A stretch of DNA of 64,000 bases from Corynebacterium coyleae (GCF_030408635.1 NZ_CP047198.1:2170001-2234000), one strand, 5' to 3'. Positions 8,034 to 18,550 are shown, counted from the stretch's first letter. The notes: a model not told the origin generated them from the sequence alone. Made by a program: numbers and translations.

Positions 8034-11000
8034 TTAAGGCTTTGCCGGAGTAGTCGTCGGCTTCTCCTCCTTGGAGGAACCAGCGTAGGTCTTGCCGGAA
8101 GAACCCTTGAGTTCGAGGTCCTTCACGGAAGAGCCACCACCGTTCGGGGAGCAGTTGTCGTAGATGATCGTGCCGGCGAGGATGCCAGCGGCGATCAGAG
8201 CCAGACCACCTGCAACCGTTGCGAGGTCAGTGCCGTACTGGCCCAGCTTCGCGTTAATTGCGTCCACCTGGGTAGCCAGCTGCGGGTTGAAGATGCCCAG
8301 CTGCTGCTGGATCTGGGTGTTGGCGTTCTGGATCTGTGCGTTCGCCTGAGCAGCAAAGTCGGACAGACCCGGGATCTCCAACTGGGTAGCCAGACCGATC
8401 GGCAGGAGCGCGATCAGCGGCAGACCGAAGCCGACGGAGGTAGCGACACACTTGGCGGTGTCGATACCGACGGTTGCCTCAGTGCTGTTCTTGTCGCCGT
8501 CTTCAACGATGACCTTCTGACCAGGCTTCAGGTCGACGTCAGACGGAACCTCGATCTTCCACTTGCCGTCCTTATCGGTCGTGGTCTCAACGACCTTACC
8601 GTTCGGGAGCGTGACCTTAATGTCCTCGCCCGGACGGTCGCCGGTGCCGGTGATGGTCTTATCGCCCGGCTTGATCGGGTTGACCTTCGGCGCGGTCTCG
8701 TCCTTGGTCTTGTCGCCCTCGTCGACGCCAGCCGGGTTGGTGCCACCCTCGATCTCTTCACGGTTCGTCTTACCGTCACCGTCGAAGTCGCCTTCCGGAA
8801 GCAGCAGGGACTTGCCGTCCTTACCAACCAGATCGAAGCCAGCGGTTGCAGAGTTCATCGAACCATCGTTGTAGGTGAAGTCAACCTCTACCGACGGAAG
8901 AACGTACGGAGTGAAGATCTCCTTGAACTTCTCCCAGCTGCTATCGATGTTCGGCAGCTCAGACTCGATCTTCTTTTCGACCTCGTCGTAGCCAGGAGCC
9001 GTTGCCTTAACAACACCGGTATTCGGGACGGTGATGAAGTCCCAATCGCCGGAGCCAACAGACGGCTTACCCTTTGCTTCCTTCACAGGAACATCGGTCT
9101 TACCCTCAAACGGATCAGACTTCTCAGTCTTGCCAGCCTCGACGTTCTTACGATCACCGTAGTTCGGGACGTTCTTCGCAGCGTCCTTCTTCGGCTCGGT
9201 GATCTTGATGTCGATCGGGTTATCAACCGGGTTGCCATCCTTGTCCTTGACGACAACCTTGCCATCCTGCGGCTCGGTACCCTTCGGCACCGTCACCTTG
9301 ATCTCACCAGTGTTCGGATCAATCTCAACCTTGGCATCCTTGATCGGGTTGCCGTCCTTATCCAGGACGTCACCCGTCATATCCTCAGTCGGGTTCTTGA
9401 CCTTGTCATCCAAAGTCTTCGGCTCACCATTAGCCGGAACCTCATCAACCTCGGTACCAGTCTCAATCGACGGAGCCGGAGTCTCATCCTTCGGCTGCTT
9501 AACAGTAACCGGAACATCAACCGGGTCCTTCGAACCATCCGGGTAGGTCACAACAACCGGGACGGTGATCTTGTCGCCCGGCTTCGCGTCCTCTGGAACC
9601 TTGACGGTGATCTCACCAGTGTTCGGATCAACGGTTACAGCATCCTCTGGAAGCGGCTTCTCGTTGCCATCCTTATCGGTGTACTTCGGAGTCTCCCCCG
9701 GAGCAAACGTCGTACCCTCAGGCTTCTCGGCGTCCTTACCGTCCTTGTCATTAAACGTCGGAGCCTCAACCTTGACGTTCTCGCCAGGAGTACCCGACGC
9801 ATCCTCATACTTCGGCTCAAGCGTCTTGGACTGATCCGGAACATTCGGGTTCTTGTCTTCCGTGTCCGGAATGCCGTCGTTGTCGTCGTCCTCATCGTCG
9901 ATATCCGGGATACCATCATTATCGGTATCGAGGTAGACAACAGCCTCAGCGATATCCTCGAGCGCACCGTCCGTGTAGGTTACCTTCACCGGAATCGTCA
10001 ACGACTCAGCCGGCACGTTCACCTGGTTGCCGTCCTTATCCAGGGTCGGCTTCTTCGGGGTTACCTTCACATCACCCGTGGCCGAATCAACGTCAACGGT
10101 GTAGCCTGCTTCTTCAGCTGCCTTCCTCGCTGCATCGTCGATCGAGAACTTCGCAACGTCCTTAGCCGGTGCCTGTTCCTTCTTCTCGGTGGCCGGGTCG
10201 TCGAAGTCAACCTTGATGGTGGTCTCTTCACCAGCCGGGGTGACATAACCCTTCGGCTTCTTCTCATCCTTCGGCTGGTACTCACCCGGGTAGTTCGGGG
10301 TGTACTCAGGGACTACCTTAACCTTGGCGTAGACGGTCTCAGCGGAACCATCCGGGTAGTGCACAACAACCGGAATCTCATAGTCACCAACCGGAGCATC
10401 CGCCTTCGGCTTCACCATGATCTCACCAGTATTCGGATCAATCTGGTAGGTGCCAGGGAAACCAGCCGGATCACCATTGGCATCGACAACCGGCTTGCCA
10501 TCCTTGAGCACCGGGAAGTTCGGATCCTTATTCGGACCAAACGTCGAACCCTCAGGAAGATCCTTATCATCCTCATTCTTCGGCGCCGGAACCTTTACCT
10601 CGCTACCCTGCGGGGCAACCGAATCCTCATACTTCGGAGCGTTTTCATTAGCATCCAACTCCGGATCATTCTTACGCACCGCAAACGAATCGGCAGCAAT
10701 CTCATTGCGACCATCGCCCTCACCGGTGACCAACACCGCACGAACGATATCGCCATCCTTGAGCCCATATGCCTCATCGTTGAAATCAAGCGTCTGGCAA
10801 TCACCCAAATTCGACAGGTTATCAACCGGGCACTCCTTGAGCACACGATTGCCCTGACGCCACTCCAACTTCGTCGGCAACAACGTCAAACGACCCTTAG
10901 CCTCAAGACGAGCAGGCTCAGTATCCGTACCCTTCGTCGCCGGCATATCCGTCACATTGTAGTTGACAATGTCAAACTGATCAATGTCATACTGCGGCAA

Positions 11001-12410
11001 AATACCGAACGAGTAATTACGGTGATTACGCGGAACAGCGTTCATCGTCGGATCCGACGCAGCATGACGCGGCGCCATCTGACCCGTCGAATCAGCATTC
11101 ATAAACTGCGGCAACAGCCACGGCGAATACGCCACAACCTCATTGCCATCCTCATCCAACACCGTCATCCAAATGTTATCGGTGGTAGCAACATTGTTCG
11201 TCAACGCATTCTTCGGCAACTGCATCGAGTAGTTACCAAACTCATCCACCGTGGTGTAATACGTCGCATCAATCGCGTCCGGATTCGCCTTAATCCACTC
11301 AATGGACTTCTCGTTACGCTGATCCTCCGGAACCTTACCCACCGCATCCTGGTAGTCGCGGTAGCCTTCCTGCGTCAGCTGCGACAACACAACCTGGTAC
11401 CCCTTCGCCGGGTAATCCGCACCATCAACATTGCGGTGCACACCAGTTTGCGTATTGCCACGATCACCAGCACCGGTCTCATACCACACAGAACCAGAAA
11501 TCGTATCCGTTACACCCACATACACAGACGGATCGTATATACCACCACGCGACTCAAGCACCGTCGGAGTATCTTCACCATCAATGTAGACATCCGCTTG
11601 CTTCCACTCATCACGCGGACGCGTAAACGCCTCAGTCAACCCCGCATGCTTCGGCGCCATAAAGAAAGCCGTGTAGTGCATATTCTTGCCCAGCAAAGCA
11701 AACGCACCATTTTGACGGGTCTCACCGGTCGACCAGAACGAACCTGGGAACAACCCACCAGCCTGACGGAACGGCGAATACGTCACACCATTGCGCTCAT
11801 ACTCATCGATCCACAAACGGTAGTACTGTGAAGCGCTCGCACCCCACGCACGGAACTCATGCTTCGTACCATTGGCATCAAACCACGGCTCACGCAGATC
11901 AAACGCATAAAAACCAGGACCGCCAGAATCATCACCGGTGCTAAAACCATCAGTAGTCTCAGTGACATACACCGGCGAAACAGCACCATCGCTATCGATC
12001 CACTGCATGTAGACCTTCGTGCCCGTCGGCACCGGCTGCTGGCTGTTCTGGAACGGGGCATAGGTGCCCTTATTGGTCACCTCAAGCGCACGGCCAGTCA
12101 ACACAGACTCGGCATTCGTGGTATCAACCGTCGTTTTGATGTACCCATTCGCTACAGCATCAGCCTCAATGACCTGCTGGCCGTCACGCGACGGGAATAG
12201 ATCCTCAACAACCTCACCCTTATCCTGTTCTTCAACAGGCTGATCACCCGGCTGTTCAGCAGGATTCGGATCAGCAGGTGCTGCATCAGCAGCAGGCTTA
12301 TCCTCCTGCGCAAACGCTACCGGCTGCGCCAACGGCGCAACCAACGCAAACGACAACGCAGCCGCAGCAACCGACGTGCCACGACGACGAGCAATGTAAT
12401 TCTTCTTCAC
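8034..12410 (-). CDS. Giant Rib/YPDG-repeat surface protein C (1458 aa)
   Basis: Sister of A. GTG at 12410 is chosen because AGGAAGGA lies 8 nt upstream and the signal peptide (KKNYIARRRGTSVAAAALSF, ending AFA|QE) starts there. Residues about 35-620 are private to this protein and include Ig/SpaA-like pieces. About 620-830 carries YPDG-type segments, 827-857 a TSP3-like run (DTDNDGIPDIDDEDDDNDG), about 860-970 a YPDG domain, 973-1073 one copy of the 100-residue repeat found twice in A, then the NYGDRKNVEAGKTEKSDPFEG module, a Big_6-like domain and the Cys-to-Cys C-terminal module (about 1320-1420). Over about 320 bp the C-terminal coding region is almost identical to that of A, which points to recent duplication or gene conversion. 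Confidence 0.85.
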   Translation of the reverse strand: MKKNYIARRRGTSVAAAALSFALVAPLAQPVAFAQEDKPAADAAPADPNPAEQPGDQPVEEQDKGEVVEDLFPSRDGQQVIEADAVANGYIKTTVDTTNAESVLTGRALEVTNKGTYAPFQNSQQPVPTGTKVYMQWIDSDGAVSPVYVTETTDGFSTGDDSGGPGFYAFDLREPWFDANGTKHEFRAWGASASQYYRLWIDEYERNGVTYSPFRQAGGLFPGSFWSTGETRQNGAFALLGKNMHYTAFFMAPKHAGLTEAFTRPRDEWKQADVYIDGEDTPTVLESRGGIYDPSVYVGVTDTISGSVWYETGAGDRGNTQTGVHRNVDGADYPAKGYQVVLSQLTQEGYRDYQDAVGKVPEDQRNEKSIEWIKANPDAIDATYYTTVDEFGNYSMQLPKNALTNNVATTDNIWMTVLDEDGNEVVAYSPWLLPQFMNADSTGQMAPRHAASDPTMNAVPRNHRNYSFGILPQYDIDQFDIVNYNVTDMPATKGTDTEPARLEAKGRLTLLPTKLEWRQGNRVLKECPVDNLSNLGDCQTLDFNDEAYGLKDGDIVRAVLVTGEGDGRNEIAADSFAVRKNDPELDANENAPKYEDSVAPQGSEVKVPAPKNEDDKDLPEGSTFGPNKDPNFPVLKDGKPVVDANGDPAGFPGTYQIDPNTGEIMVKPKADAPVGDYEIPVVVHYPDGSAETVYAKVKVVPEYTPNYPGEYQPKDEKKPKGYVTPAGEETTIKVDFDDPATEKKEQAPAKDVAKFSIDDAARKAAEEAGYTVDVDSATGDVKVTPKKPTLDKDGNQVNVPAESLTIPVKVTYTDGALEDIAEAVVYLDTDNDGIPDIDDEDDDNDGIPDTEDKNPNVPDQSKTLEPKYEDASGTPGENVKVEAPTFNDKDGKDAEKPEGTTFAPGETPKYTDKDGNEKPLPEDAVTVDPNTGEITVKVPEDAKPGDKITVPVVVTYPDGSKDPVDVPVTVKQPKDETPAPSIETGTEVDEVPANGEPKTLDDKVKNPTEDMTGDVLDKDGNPIKDAKVEIDPNTGEIKVTVPKGTEPQDGKVVVKDKDGNPVDNPIDIKITEPKKDAAKNVPNYGDRKNVEAGKTEKSDPFEGKTDVPVKEAKGKPSVGSGDWDFITVPNTGVVKATAPGYDEVEKKIESELPNIDSSWEKFKEIFTPYVLPSVEVDFTYNDGSMNSATAGFDLVGKDGKSLLLPEGDFDGDGKTNREEIEGGTNPAGVDEGDKTKDETAPKVNPIKPGDKTITGTGDRPGEDIKVTLPNGKVVETTTDKDGKWKIEVPSDVDLKPGQKVIVEDGDKNSTEATVGIDTAKCVATSVGFGLPLIALLPIGLATQLEIPGLSDFAAQANAQIQNANTQIQQQLGIFNPQLATQVDAINAKLGQYGTDLATVAGGLALIAAGILAGTIIYDNCSPNGGGSSVKDLELKGSSGKTYAGSSKEEKPTTTPAKP

Positions 12411-12444
12411 CGAAAATTCCTTCCTCGAAAATGACAATTTCGGT
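12409..12444 (-). promoter_or_regulatory. Leader hairpin enclosing the ribosome site and start codon of gene C
   Basis: On the minus strand ACCGAAATT is followed after 17 nt by AATTTTCGGT, whose last bases are the start of the GTG codon. The ribosome site GAGGAAGGA lies in the loop. The arms are conserved before D and, in a shorter form, before F. Confidence 0.5.
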
Positions 12445-12496
12445 TAGACAAGCCCTGCCTGTTGTGACGCTTTTCGGACACATGCCATACAGGGCC

Positions 12497-12525
12497 GACA
12501 TAGGCAAGGGTAAAGAAGTTGACAA
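12497..12525 (-). promoter_or_regulatory. Promoter of gene C
   Basis: Minus-strand TTGTCA, 17-bp spacer, TATGTC. The same arrangement occurs before D (ATGTCA-17-TATGTG) and F (TTGTCT-17-TATGTC), at about 90 bp from each start codon, inside an otherwise conserved block (TTACSCTNGNCTATGT). Confidence 0.6.
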
Positions 12526-12907
12526 CAGCCCGCAATGATCATTACGTCTGCCCACAACCGCGTAGAAGATTTCTCAGGTTCTTCCAACCCGGCAGTGTCT
12601 TTTTTCATTTTTCACTGGACCGCGTTTCTCCACGTCAGCAGAAATAGTTAATATGTCAAAATAGATACATCTTGAAAACTTGCACTTTCGAGATTCACCT
12701 CCAACCGCTGCAAATGTCTATCTGCCCTGCGTTTTTGGGTGACGATTTCCGCCCAGGCACGGTACTTGGCCTCCCAATCCTCTAACACCGAGAAGATCCG
12801 TGAAAAACGGGGTGAAGGTGAGATTTTCTTAGAAAAGCAGAAGTGCCTACTTTAGGGGGTGATTCGGGGTGGTGGGGTCGTCGATAAGCAAAATGCCCCA
12901 ACGACAA
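12526..12907. other. Non-coding stretch between genes C and D
   Basis: No supported gene. It is AT-rich near 12600-12720. At 12851-12891 there is a G-rich repeat ending in GTCGTCGATAAGCAA, shared with the stretches downstream of E and F. Confidence 0.5.
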
Positions 12908-12942
12908 TTGCCCCGTATCCCAACAACGGGGATACGGGGCAA
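12908..12942 (-). terminator. Terminator of surface gene D
   Basis: Perfect inverted repeat TTGCCCCGTATCCC / GGGGATACGGGGCAA around a short loop, 26 bp after the stop of D. Confidence 0.85.
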
Positions 12943-12967
12943 CGACGCGCTAACTAGTAGCTAGAAC

Positions 12968-15900
12968 CTACTTCTTCTCCGGAGCCTTGGTCTCCTTGGA
13001 AGAACCTGCGTAGGTGTTACCGGAAGAACCCTTCAACTCCAGATCCTTCACGGACGAACCACCCTTCGGCGAGCAGTTGTCGTAAATGATCGTGCCGGCC
13101 AGAATGCCAGCCGCGATCAGCGCCAGACCAGCCGCAACCGTAGCGAGGTCAGTGCCATACTGCGCCAGCTGACCGTTGATGGCCTCAACCTGAGCAGCCA
13201 ACTGCGGGTTGAAGATACCCAACTGCTGCTGGATCTGGGTGTTGGCGTTCTGGATCTGAGCATTCGCCTGAGCGACGAACTCAGACAGGCCCGGGATCTG
13301 GATCTGGGTAGCCAGACCGATCGGCAGAAGCGCGATCAGCGGCAGACCGAAACCGACAGAGGTTGCGACACACTTCGGAACGTCGATCTCAGGGGTCTTG
13401 CCCTTGTCCGACTTCGCCGGGTTGGTGCCACCCTCGATCTCGTCCTTGTTCGAGATGCCGTCACCGTCGAAGTCACCGGTCGGATCCAACAAGGACTTAC
13501 CGTCCTTGCCAACCAGGTCGAAGCCAGCGGTTGCATTGTCCTTCGAACCACCTGGGTAGGTGAACTCAACATCCACAGAAGGCTTCGCAAACGGGGTGAA
13601 GATCTTCACGAACTCATCCCAACGCTTACCCTTCTTCTGCTTCTGGATCTCCGGCAGCTTCTCAGCGATCTTCTCGCCAACCTTCTCGTAAGAAGGAGCC
13701 TTCGCCGTGACGACGCCCGAATCCTTATCGGTGTCGAACGTCCAGTCCTGGGATCCCTCGGACTTGGTACCCGTAGCCTCGGTACCTGCCGGAACCTTGG
13801 CGTTACCGAACGGGTTCTTCGAAGTCTCGGTCTTACCAGCCTCAACCTTCGTCGGCTCACCGTAGTCCGGGCTCACGATCTTGACGCCAAAATCGCCGAT
13901 CTCCTTGCCGTCCTTGTCGGTGATGATGACCCTGGCATCCTGCGGATCAGTACCCTCCGGCACCGTGACCTTGATGTTGCCATCCTCATCGATCTCGACC
14001 TTGGAGCCCGGGATCTCATTGCCGTCCTTATCGACAAGCTTGCCGGACTCATCACCAGTCGGGTTCTCGACCTTGCCGACGGTGTGCTCGCCACCGTTAT
14101 TCGGAACCGTGGTGTTCTTCTCCGTGACCGACGGGGCCGGCGCCGGAGCATCCGGATCCTTCTCACCGACGGTGACGGTGACATCAACGTTGTCCTTGGA
14201 ACCATCCGGGTAGGTCACAACAACCGGGACCGTGATCTTGTCACCAGGCTTGGCATTCTCCGGAACCTTAACGGTGATCTCACCGGTGTTCGGATCGACG
14301 GTCACACCGTCCGGGGTGTTCTCACCCGGGGTGAACTTCGTACCCTCCGGGGCCGTGGTGTCCTTGCCGTCCTTGTCCGTGAACTTAGGAGCAGGAACCT
14401 TGACGTCCTCACCAGGCTTACCCGAACCGTCCTCGTAGCCAGGCTCGAACGTCTCGTTGTCCTTGGCCTCCGGATCCGTAACCGTGACGGTGACATCAAC
14501 GGTGTCAGTGGAGTTGTCCGGGTAGGCCACAACAACCGGAACCGTAATCTTGTCACCAGGCTTCGCATTCTCCGGAATGGTCACCGTGATCTCACCGGTG
14601 TTCTCATCGATGGTCACGCCATCCGGAACATTCTCACCCGGAGTGAACTTCGCGTCCGGCACCTCAATCGGGTTGCCGTCCTTGTCCTTGAACTCAGGCT
14701 CCTCAACCTTGACGTCCGTACCAGGCTTACCGCTGCCACCCTTGTACTCAGGATCGTACTTCTCGTTGTCCTTGACATCCGGCTGCTCAGGAGCATCCGG
14801 CTGCTCAACAGTGACGGTGACATCAACGTTGTCCTTGGAACCATCCGGGTAGGTCACAACAACCGGGACCGTGATCTTGTCACCCGGCTTGGCATCCTCC
14901 GGAACCTTAACGGTGATCGAACCATCCTCGTTCACCGTCACACCTTCAGGAGCACCCTCACCCTTCTCGAACTTGGTATCTGCCGGCGGCGTGACCTTAT
15001 TGCCGTCCTTGTCCTTGAACTCAGGCTCCTCAACCTTGACGTCCGTACCAGGCTTACCGCTGCCACCCTTGTACTCAGGATCGTACTTCTCGTTGTCCTT
15101 GACATCCGGCTGCTCAGGAGCATCCGGCTGCTCAACAGTGACGGTGACATCAACGTTGTCCTTGGAACCATCCGGGTAGGTCACAACAACCGGGACCGTG
15201 ATCTTGTCACCAGGCTTGGCATTCTCCGGAACCTTAACGGTGATCTCACCGGTGTTCGGATCGACGGTCACACCGTCCGGGGTGTTCTCACCCGGGGTGA
15301 ACTTCGTACCCTCCGGGGCCGTGGTGTCCTTGCCGTCCTTGTCCGTGAACTTAGGAGCAGGAACCTTGACGTCCTCACCAGGCTTACCCGAACCGTCCTC
15401 GTAGCCAGGCTCGAAGTGATCGTTGGCGTTCGGAACCTTCGGGTTGCTGTCCTCGTCATCGTTGATGCCGTCGCCATCATCATCCGGATCCGTGATGTCA
15501 GGATCGCCATCACCATCGGTATCCAGCTTAAAGTTGGCCTTCGTGCTGTCGGTGGACTTGTCCGGGTAGGTCACCGTGACAGGAACATCGAACTCCTCTG
15601 CGGTGTCCTTGTTCAGCTTGGACTCATCCGGGAAGGTCACCGTGATCTCGCCGGTGTTCTCGTCGATCTTGACGACGTAGCCCTCAGGCGCAGTAAAGCC
15701 ATCGGTGATCTTGAACTTCGAGCCCTCAGGAGCGGTTGCGTCCTTGCCATCTTTGTCGGTGAAGGACGGCGACGACTTCGTCTCCTTACCCGGAACAACA
15801 AGCTTGCCCTCGTAGGACGGCTCGACCGTGTCAGCAACAGGCGTCGCAGCAACCTTAAACGGGGCCTCACCACGAGCAACAATACGAGGCTGAGTCTTCT

Positions 15901-17971
15901 GGTTGCCCTGATCATCGAGTACCGGCGCACCGTTTTCGTCGTAGACCGGCACCTGCAGATCCTCATCACGCATCACAACCGGGAACGTGAAAGTCTTACC
16001 CGCCTGCTCAGCAGTCGGAGTAAACGTCACAACACCAGTCTTCGGATCAACCTTGACCTGATCTCCAGTCACATCTGCAGGCAACTTGCCTAGCTCGAAA
16101 GTGGCATTCTCAGGCTTCGTCTCCTCACCCTCGGTAGCCGGGTTGTCGAAGATCGGCTCAGAGGTAGCCTTTGTCTCCTTCGTCGCGTCAACCTCGTCGT
16201 ACGCCAGGTAGTCACGACTTACAGCGAAGGCATCCATAGCCAGAACAAGATCGCCAGCAGCAGGTTGCCCCTCAGTGACCTTCAGACGAGCAGTGAACGT
16301 ATCACCCGTCTGTGCATCCGCCGGAACATCGAACTCACAGCTCGGGATCTTGGTAGCTTCATCCACCTTGGCGGTTGGGCACTGCTTTACAGAGTTGCCG
16401 TCCTTGTCATACCACTCAATGTAGTAGTTCAGGTTCTGGGCAAACGGCAGACCAGAAGTATCCGTCTGTACCTTGTCACCAATCGTTGCCCAGTTATCAG
16501 TGGTGTTCTTATCCACCACATCAAACTTCAGCGCCTGCGGCGCAAGCGCGATGTTCCAACCGGTGTAGCTGTCGATAGTGTTACCGATCAGGGCACCGTC
16601 ACCACCGAAGAGCTGCGCGTTAGCACCAGCATTCAAATCAGTACCGAAGCCTGGGCCAGCCCACTGGCCAAGCGCCCACGGGTACAACACACCAACATTA
16701 TCCGGCAGTGGGTTGCCGGCCTTGTCATAAATGCTGACGTAGCTCCAGTGCATGTTCACGTGCTTGGAGTTCAGGTTACCGTCAGCCCAAGACCCCTCGT
16801 CATGCGAACCAGCCAGGGTGCCAAACTTGTCCTGTGGAACAATTCCGCGGCTGTCGTGGGAGTTGCCGTAGATACCCTTCCAGCGCAGCTCGAACTTACC
16901 ATCAGCACCAGTGGTGGTAGTCAGGGTCTCTGCGATCCACTCTTCAGGGTTCTTGGCAATCTGCTCATTAATCCACTTCTGCAGCCCTTGCTCATCAGTA
17001 GGAGTCCAGTCTTTGCCACGCAGCGCCTTGCCCGCAAAGTTATCCTCCGCATACTGCTCAATCTTGCGTACTGCGTCATCGGTGAGGTAGGAGCCAACCA
17101 CCTTCAACCCAGCGGCAGGAATATCCCCACTATCAACTTCACTCACGGAGTTGTGGTTCAAACGCCCCAGCAACACATGCAGGTTCCAAAACGCCTGACC
17201 AGCGTAGGTGCCACCGTTACCACCCGAACCAGTACTTTCTTGCCACTTGTTCTCCGGAAGGTGCTGCGGCAGCTTATCCTTCTGCGCGTACTGGATGGTC
17301 ATACCCGTGACCTTGTTATTACCCCACGGACCGTCCCCCTGAGTCGTCGGCGTTGCAACATCACCAATGGCAGGGAAGATACCAGCAGCCGGCTGGTGCA
17401 CCAGACGATACTTATCCGTCATGTTCTCCGGAAGCTCCGTCCACACGCGGATCTTCTCGCGCTTGTGATCACGCTGACCCCGATCAGGGCCAGTGGTCAG
17501 ACCAACAGATGCATCCGCATCAAAGAAACGGGTCGCACCAACGGCATCGGTGTACGGCGCCATCTTGATCGTGAAGTTACCGTTCGCATCCGACTCGGTG
17601 TAGTACACCGGAGACGAGTGCTGAGTGTTCTCACCCTCGTACCACTGTGCGTAGATCTTGACACCCTTGAGCGGGGTACCAGAGGCCTGCACGTTACCGA
17701 AACCAACGGCAGCCTCAACAATCTCCTTAACAGAACCAGAGATCGTGCCCTCTTGGTCTGCCTTGCCTGGAGAATAAATGGCCTTCTCGTCACCGCCAAC
17801 GGCTGGTGCATCAGCAGGCGTCGGCGTATTGGCATTCTGATCAGACTCAGAAGCAGGCGGAGTTTCCTGCGCAAACGCAACCGGCTGCGCGAACGGCGCA
17901 ACCAACGCAAACGACAACGCAGCCGCAGCCACCGACGTGCCGCGACGACGAGCGATGTAATTCTTCTTCAC
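12968..17971 (-). CDS. Giant Rib/YPDG-repeat surface protein D (1667 aa)
   Basis: Largest of the five. GTG at 17971 follows GAGGAAGGA and opens the same signal peptide as C. Residues about 35-580 are private and rich in Trp and aromatic residues. About 600-800 contains repeat segments, then a TSP3-like run DTDGDGDPDITDPDDDGDG (about 815-835). About 850-1260 holds four tandem YPDG/Rib-like repeats of about 108 residues (each ending near PVVVTYPDGSKDNVDVTVTV); repeats 2 and 3 share more than 200 bp of identical DNA 324-326 bp apart. A NGGEHTVGKVENPTGDESG repeat and the PxYGEPTKVEAGKTETSKNPF module follow, then the Cys-to-Cys C-terminal module (about 1533-1634). It lacks the Big_6 domain before that module. 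Secretion is well supported; ligand unknown. Confidence 0.85.
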   Translation of the reverse strand: MKKNYIARRRGTSVAAAALSFALVAPFAQPVAFAQETPPASESDQNANTPTPADAPAVGGDEKAIYSPGKADQEGTISGSVKEIVEAAVGFGNVQASGTPLKGVKIYAQWYEGENTQHSSPVYYTESDANGNFTIKMAPYTDAVGATRFFDADASVGLTTGPDRGQRDHKREKIRVWTELPENMTDKYRLVHQPAAGIFPAIGDVATPTTQGDGPWGNNKVTGMTIQYAQKDKLPQHLPENKWQESTGSGGNGGTYAGQAFWNLHVLLGRLNHNSVSEVDSGDIPAAGLKVVGSYLTDDAVRKIEQYAEDNFAGKALRGKDWTPTDEQGLQKWINEQIAKNPEEWIAETLTTTTGADGKFELRWKGIYGNSHDSRGIVPQDKFGTLAGSHDEGSWADGNLNSKHVNMHWSYVSIYDKAGNPLPDNVGVLYPWALGQWAGPGFGTDLNAGANAQLFGGDGALIGNTIDSYTGWNIALAPQALKFDVVDKNTTDNWATIGDKVQTDTSGLPFAQNLNYYIEWYDKDGNSVKQCPTAKVDEATKIPSCEFDVPADAQTGDTFTARLKVTEGQPAAGDLVLAMDAFAVSRDYLAYDEVDATKETKATSEPIFDNPATEGEETKPENATFELGKLPADVTGDQVKVDPKTGVVTFTPTAEQAGKTFTFPVVMRDEDLQVPVYDENGAPVLDDQGNQKTQPRIVARGEAPFKVAATPVADTVEPSYEGKLVVPGKETKSSPSFTDKDGKDATAPEGSKFKITDGFTAPEGYVVKIDENTGEITVTFPDESKLNKDTAEEFDVPVTVTYPDKSTDSTKANFKLDTDGDGDPDITDPDDDGDGINDDEDSNPKVPNANDHFEPGYEDGSGKPGEDVKVPAPKFTDKDGKDTTAPEGTKFTPGENTPDGVTVDPNTGEITVKVPENAKPGDKITVPVVVTYPDGSKDNVDVTVTVEQPDAPEQPDVKDNEKYDPEYKGGSGKPGTDVKVEEPEFKDKDGNKVTPPADTKFEKGEGAPEGVTVNEDGSITVKVPEDAKPGDKITVPVVVTYPDGSKDNVDVTVTVEQPDAPEQPDVKDNEKYDPEYKGGSGKPGTDVKVEEPEFKDKDGNPIEVPDAKFTPGENVPDGVTIDENTGEITVTIPENAKPGDKITVPVVVAYPDNSTDTVDVTVTVTDPEAKDNETFEPGYEDGSGKPGEDVKVPAPKFTDKDGKDTTAPEGTKFTPGENTPDGVTVDPNTGEITVKVPENAKPGDKITVPVVVTYPDGSKDNVDVTVTVGEKDPDAPAPAPSVTEKNTTVPNNGGEHTVGKVENPTGDESGKLVDKDGNEIPGSKVEIDEDGNIKVTVPEGTDPQDARVIITDKDGKEIGDFGVKIVSPDYGEPTKVEAGKTETSKNPFGNAKVPAGTEATGTKSEGSQDWTFDTDKDSGVVTAKAPSYEKVGEKIAEKLPEIQKQKKGKRWDEFVKIFTPFAKPSVDVEFTYPGGSKDNATAGFDLVGKDGKSLLDPTGDFDGDGISNKDEIEGGTNPAKSDKGKTPEIDVPKCVATSVGFGLPLIALLPIGLATQIQIPGLSEFVAQANAQIQNANTQIQQQLGIFNPQLAAQVEAINGQLAQYGTDLATVAAGLALIAAGILAGTIIYDNCSPKGGSSVKDLELKGSSGNTYAGSSKETKAPEKK

Positions 17972-18005
17972 CGAAAATTCCTTCCTCGAAAATGACAATT
18001 TCGGT
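17970..18005 (-). promoter_or_regulatory. Leader hairpin enclosing the start codon of gene D
   Basis: Same arms and loop as before gene C (ACCGAAATT / AATTTTCGGT on the minus strand), with the GTG start in the 3' arm. Confidence 0.5.
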
Positions 18006-18056
18006 TAGATAAGCCCTGCTGTCTGCAGCAATTTCGGACACTCGCCACGCAGAGCC

Positions 18057-18085
18057 CACATAGACAAGCGTAAGGAAGGTGACAT
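18057..18085 (-). promoter_or_regulatory. Promoter of gene D
   Basis: Minus-strand ATGTCA, 17-bp spacer, TATGTG, aligned with the promoters of C and F. Confidence 0.55.
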
Positions 18086-18471
18086 ATGTCAGCAATAGAT
18101 ATGACAGGTGTTCATGATGTTACGTTTATGCGTTTTAAGGCTTTACACACAATGCCAAGGCGGACAAAACCGCACTGCCACTGTCGCTTTACACCAACAC
18201 ATGGCACGCGTCACCTGTGGCGATTTACAAGACACTAGGCCACACCCAGGGCCATTTTCCCTGTTCAGAGATAAGGATTGGCCGCCACAGGGCAATTGAT
18301 AGCCCCCCCCCCCCGACGATTGGACATCCGTTCGCCACAGCACCAACCCATAAATCAGACCATTACCAGCAGTTTTCCAAACCTAAGGTTTTTTCAGTTA
18401 TAGCTACGCCCCTCCTTTAGGGGGTGGTTGGGGGACGTGGGGTCGTCGATAGGCAATGTGCGCAAAAGGCC
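18086..18471. other. Non-coding stretch between genes D and E
   Basis: Holds a run of 12 C (18303-18314) and, at 18414-18456, the G-rich repeat with a one-base variant of GTCGTCGATAAGCAA. No supported gene. Confidence 0.5.
18303..18314. repeat. Homopolymeric C12 tract upstream of gene D
   Basis: Twelve consecutive C residues on the plus strand (G on the strand of the surface genes), about 330 bp upstream of the D start and 220 bp beyond its proposed -35 box. It is the only such tract noticed in the window. Confidence 0.95.
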
Positions 18472-18506
18472 GTCGCCCCGGTCATCGGAGTGATGAGCGG
18501 GGCGAC
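18472..18506 (-). terminator. Terminator of surface gene E
   Basis: Inverted repeat GTCGCCCCGCTCATC / GTGATGAGCGGGGCGAC type, 45 bp downstream of the stop of E, same core as for A, C and F. Confidence 0.8.
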
Positions 18507-18550
18507 AGCTTCGAGGAAGGTGCCTTCAATAGAGGCGTTTGGCTACGGAG

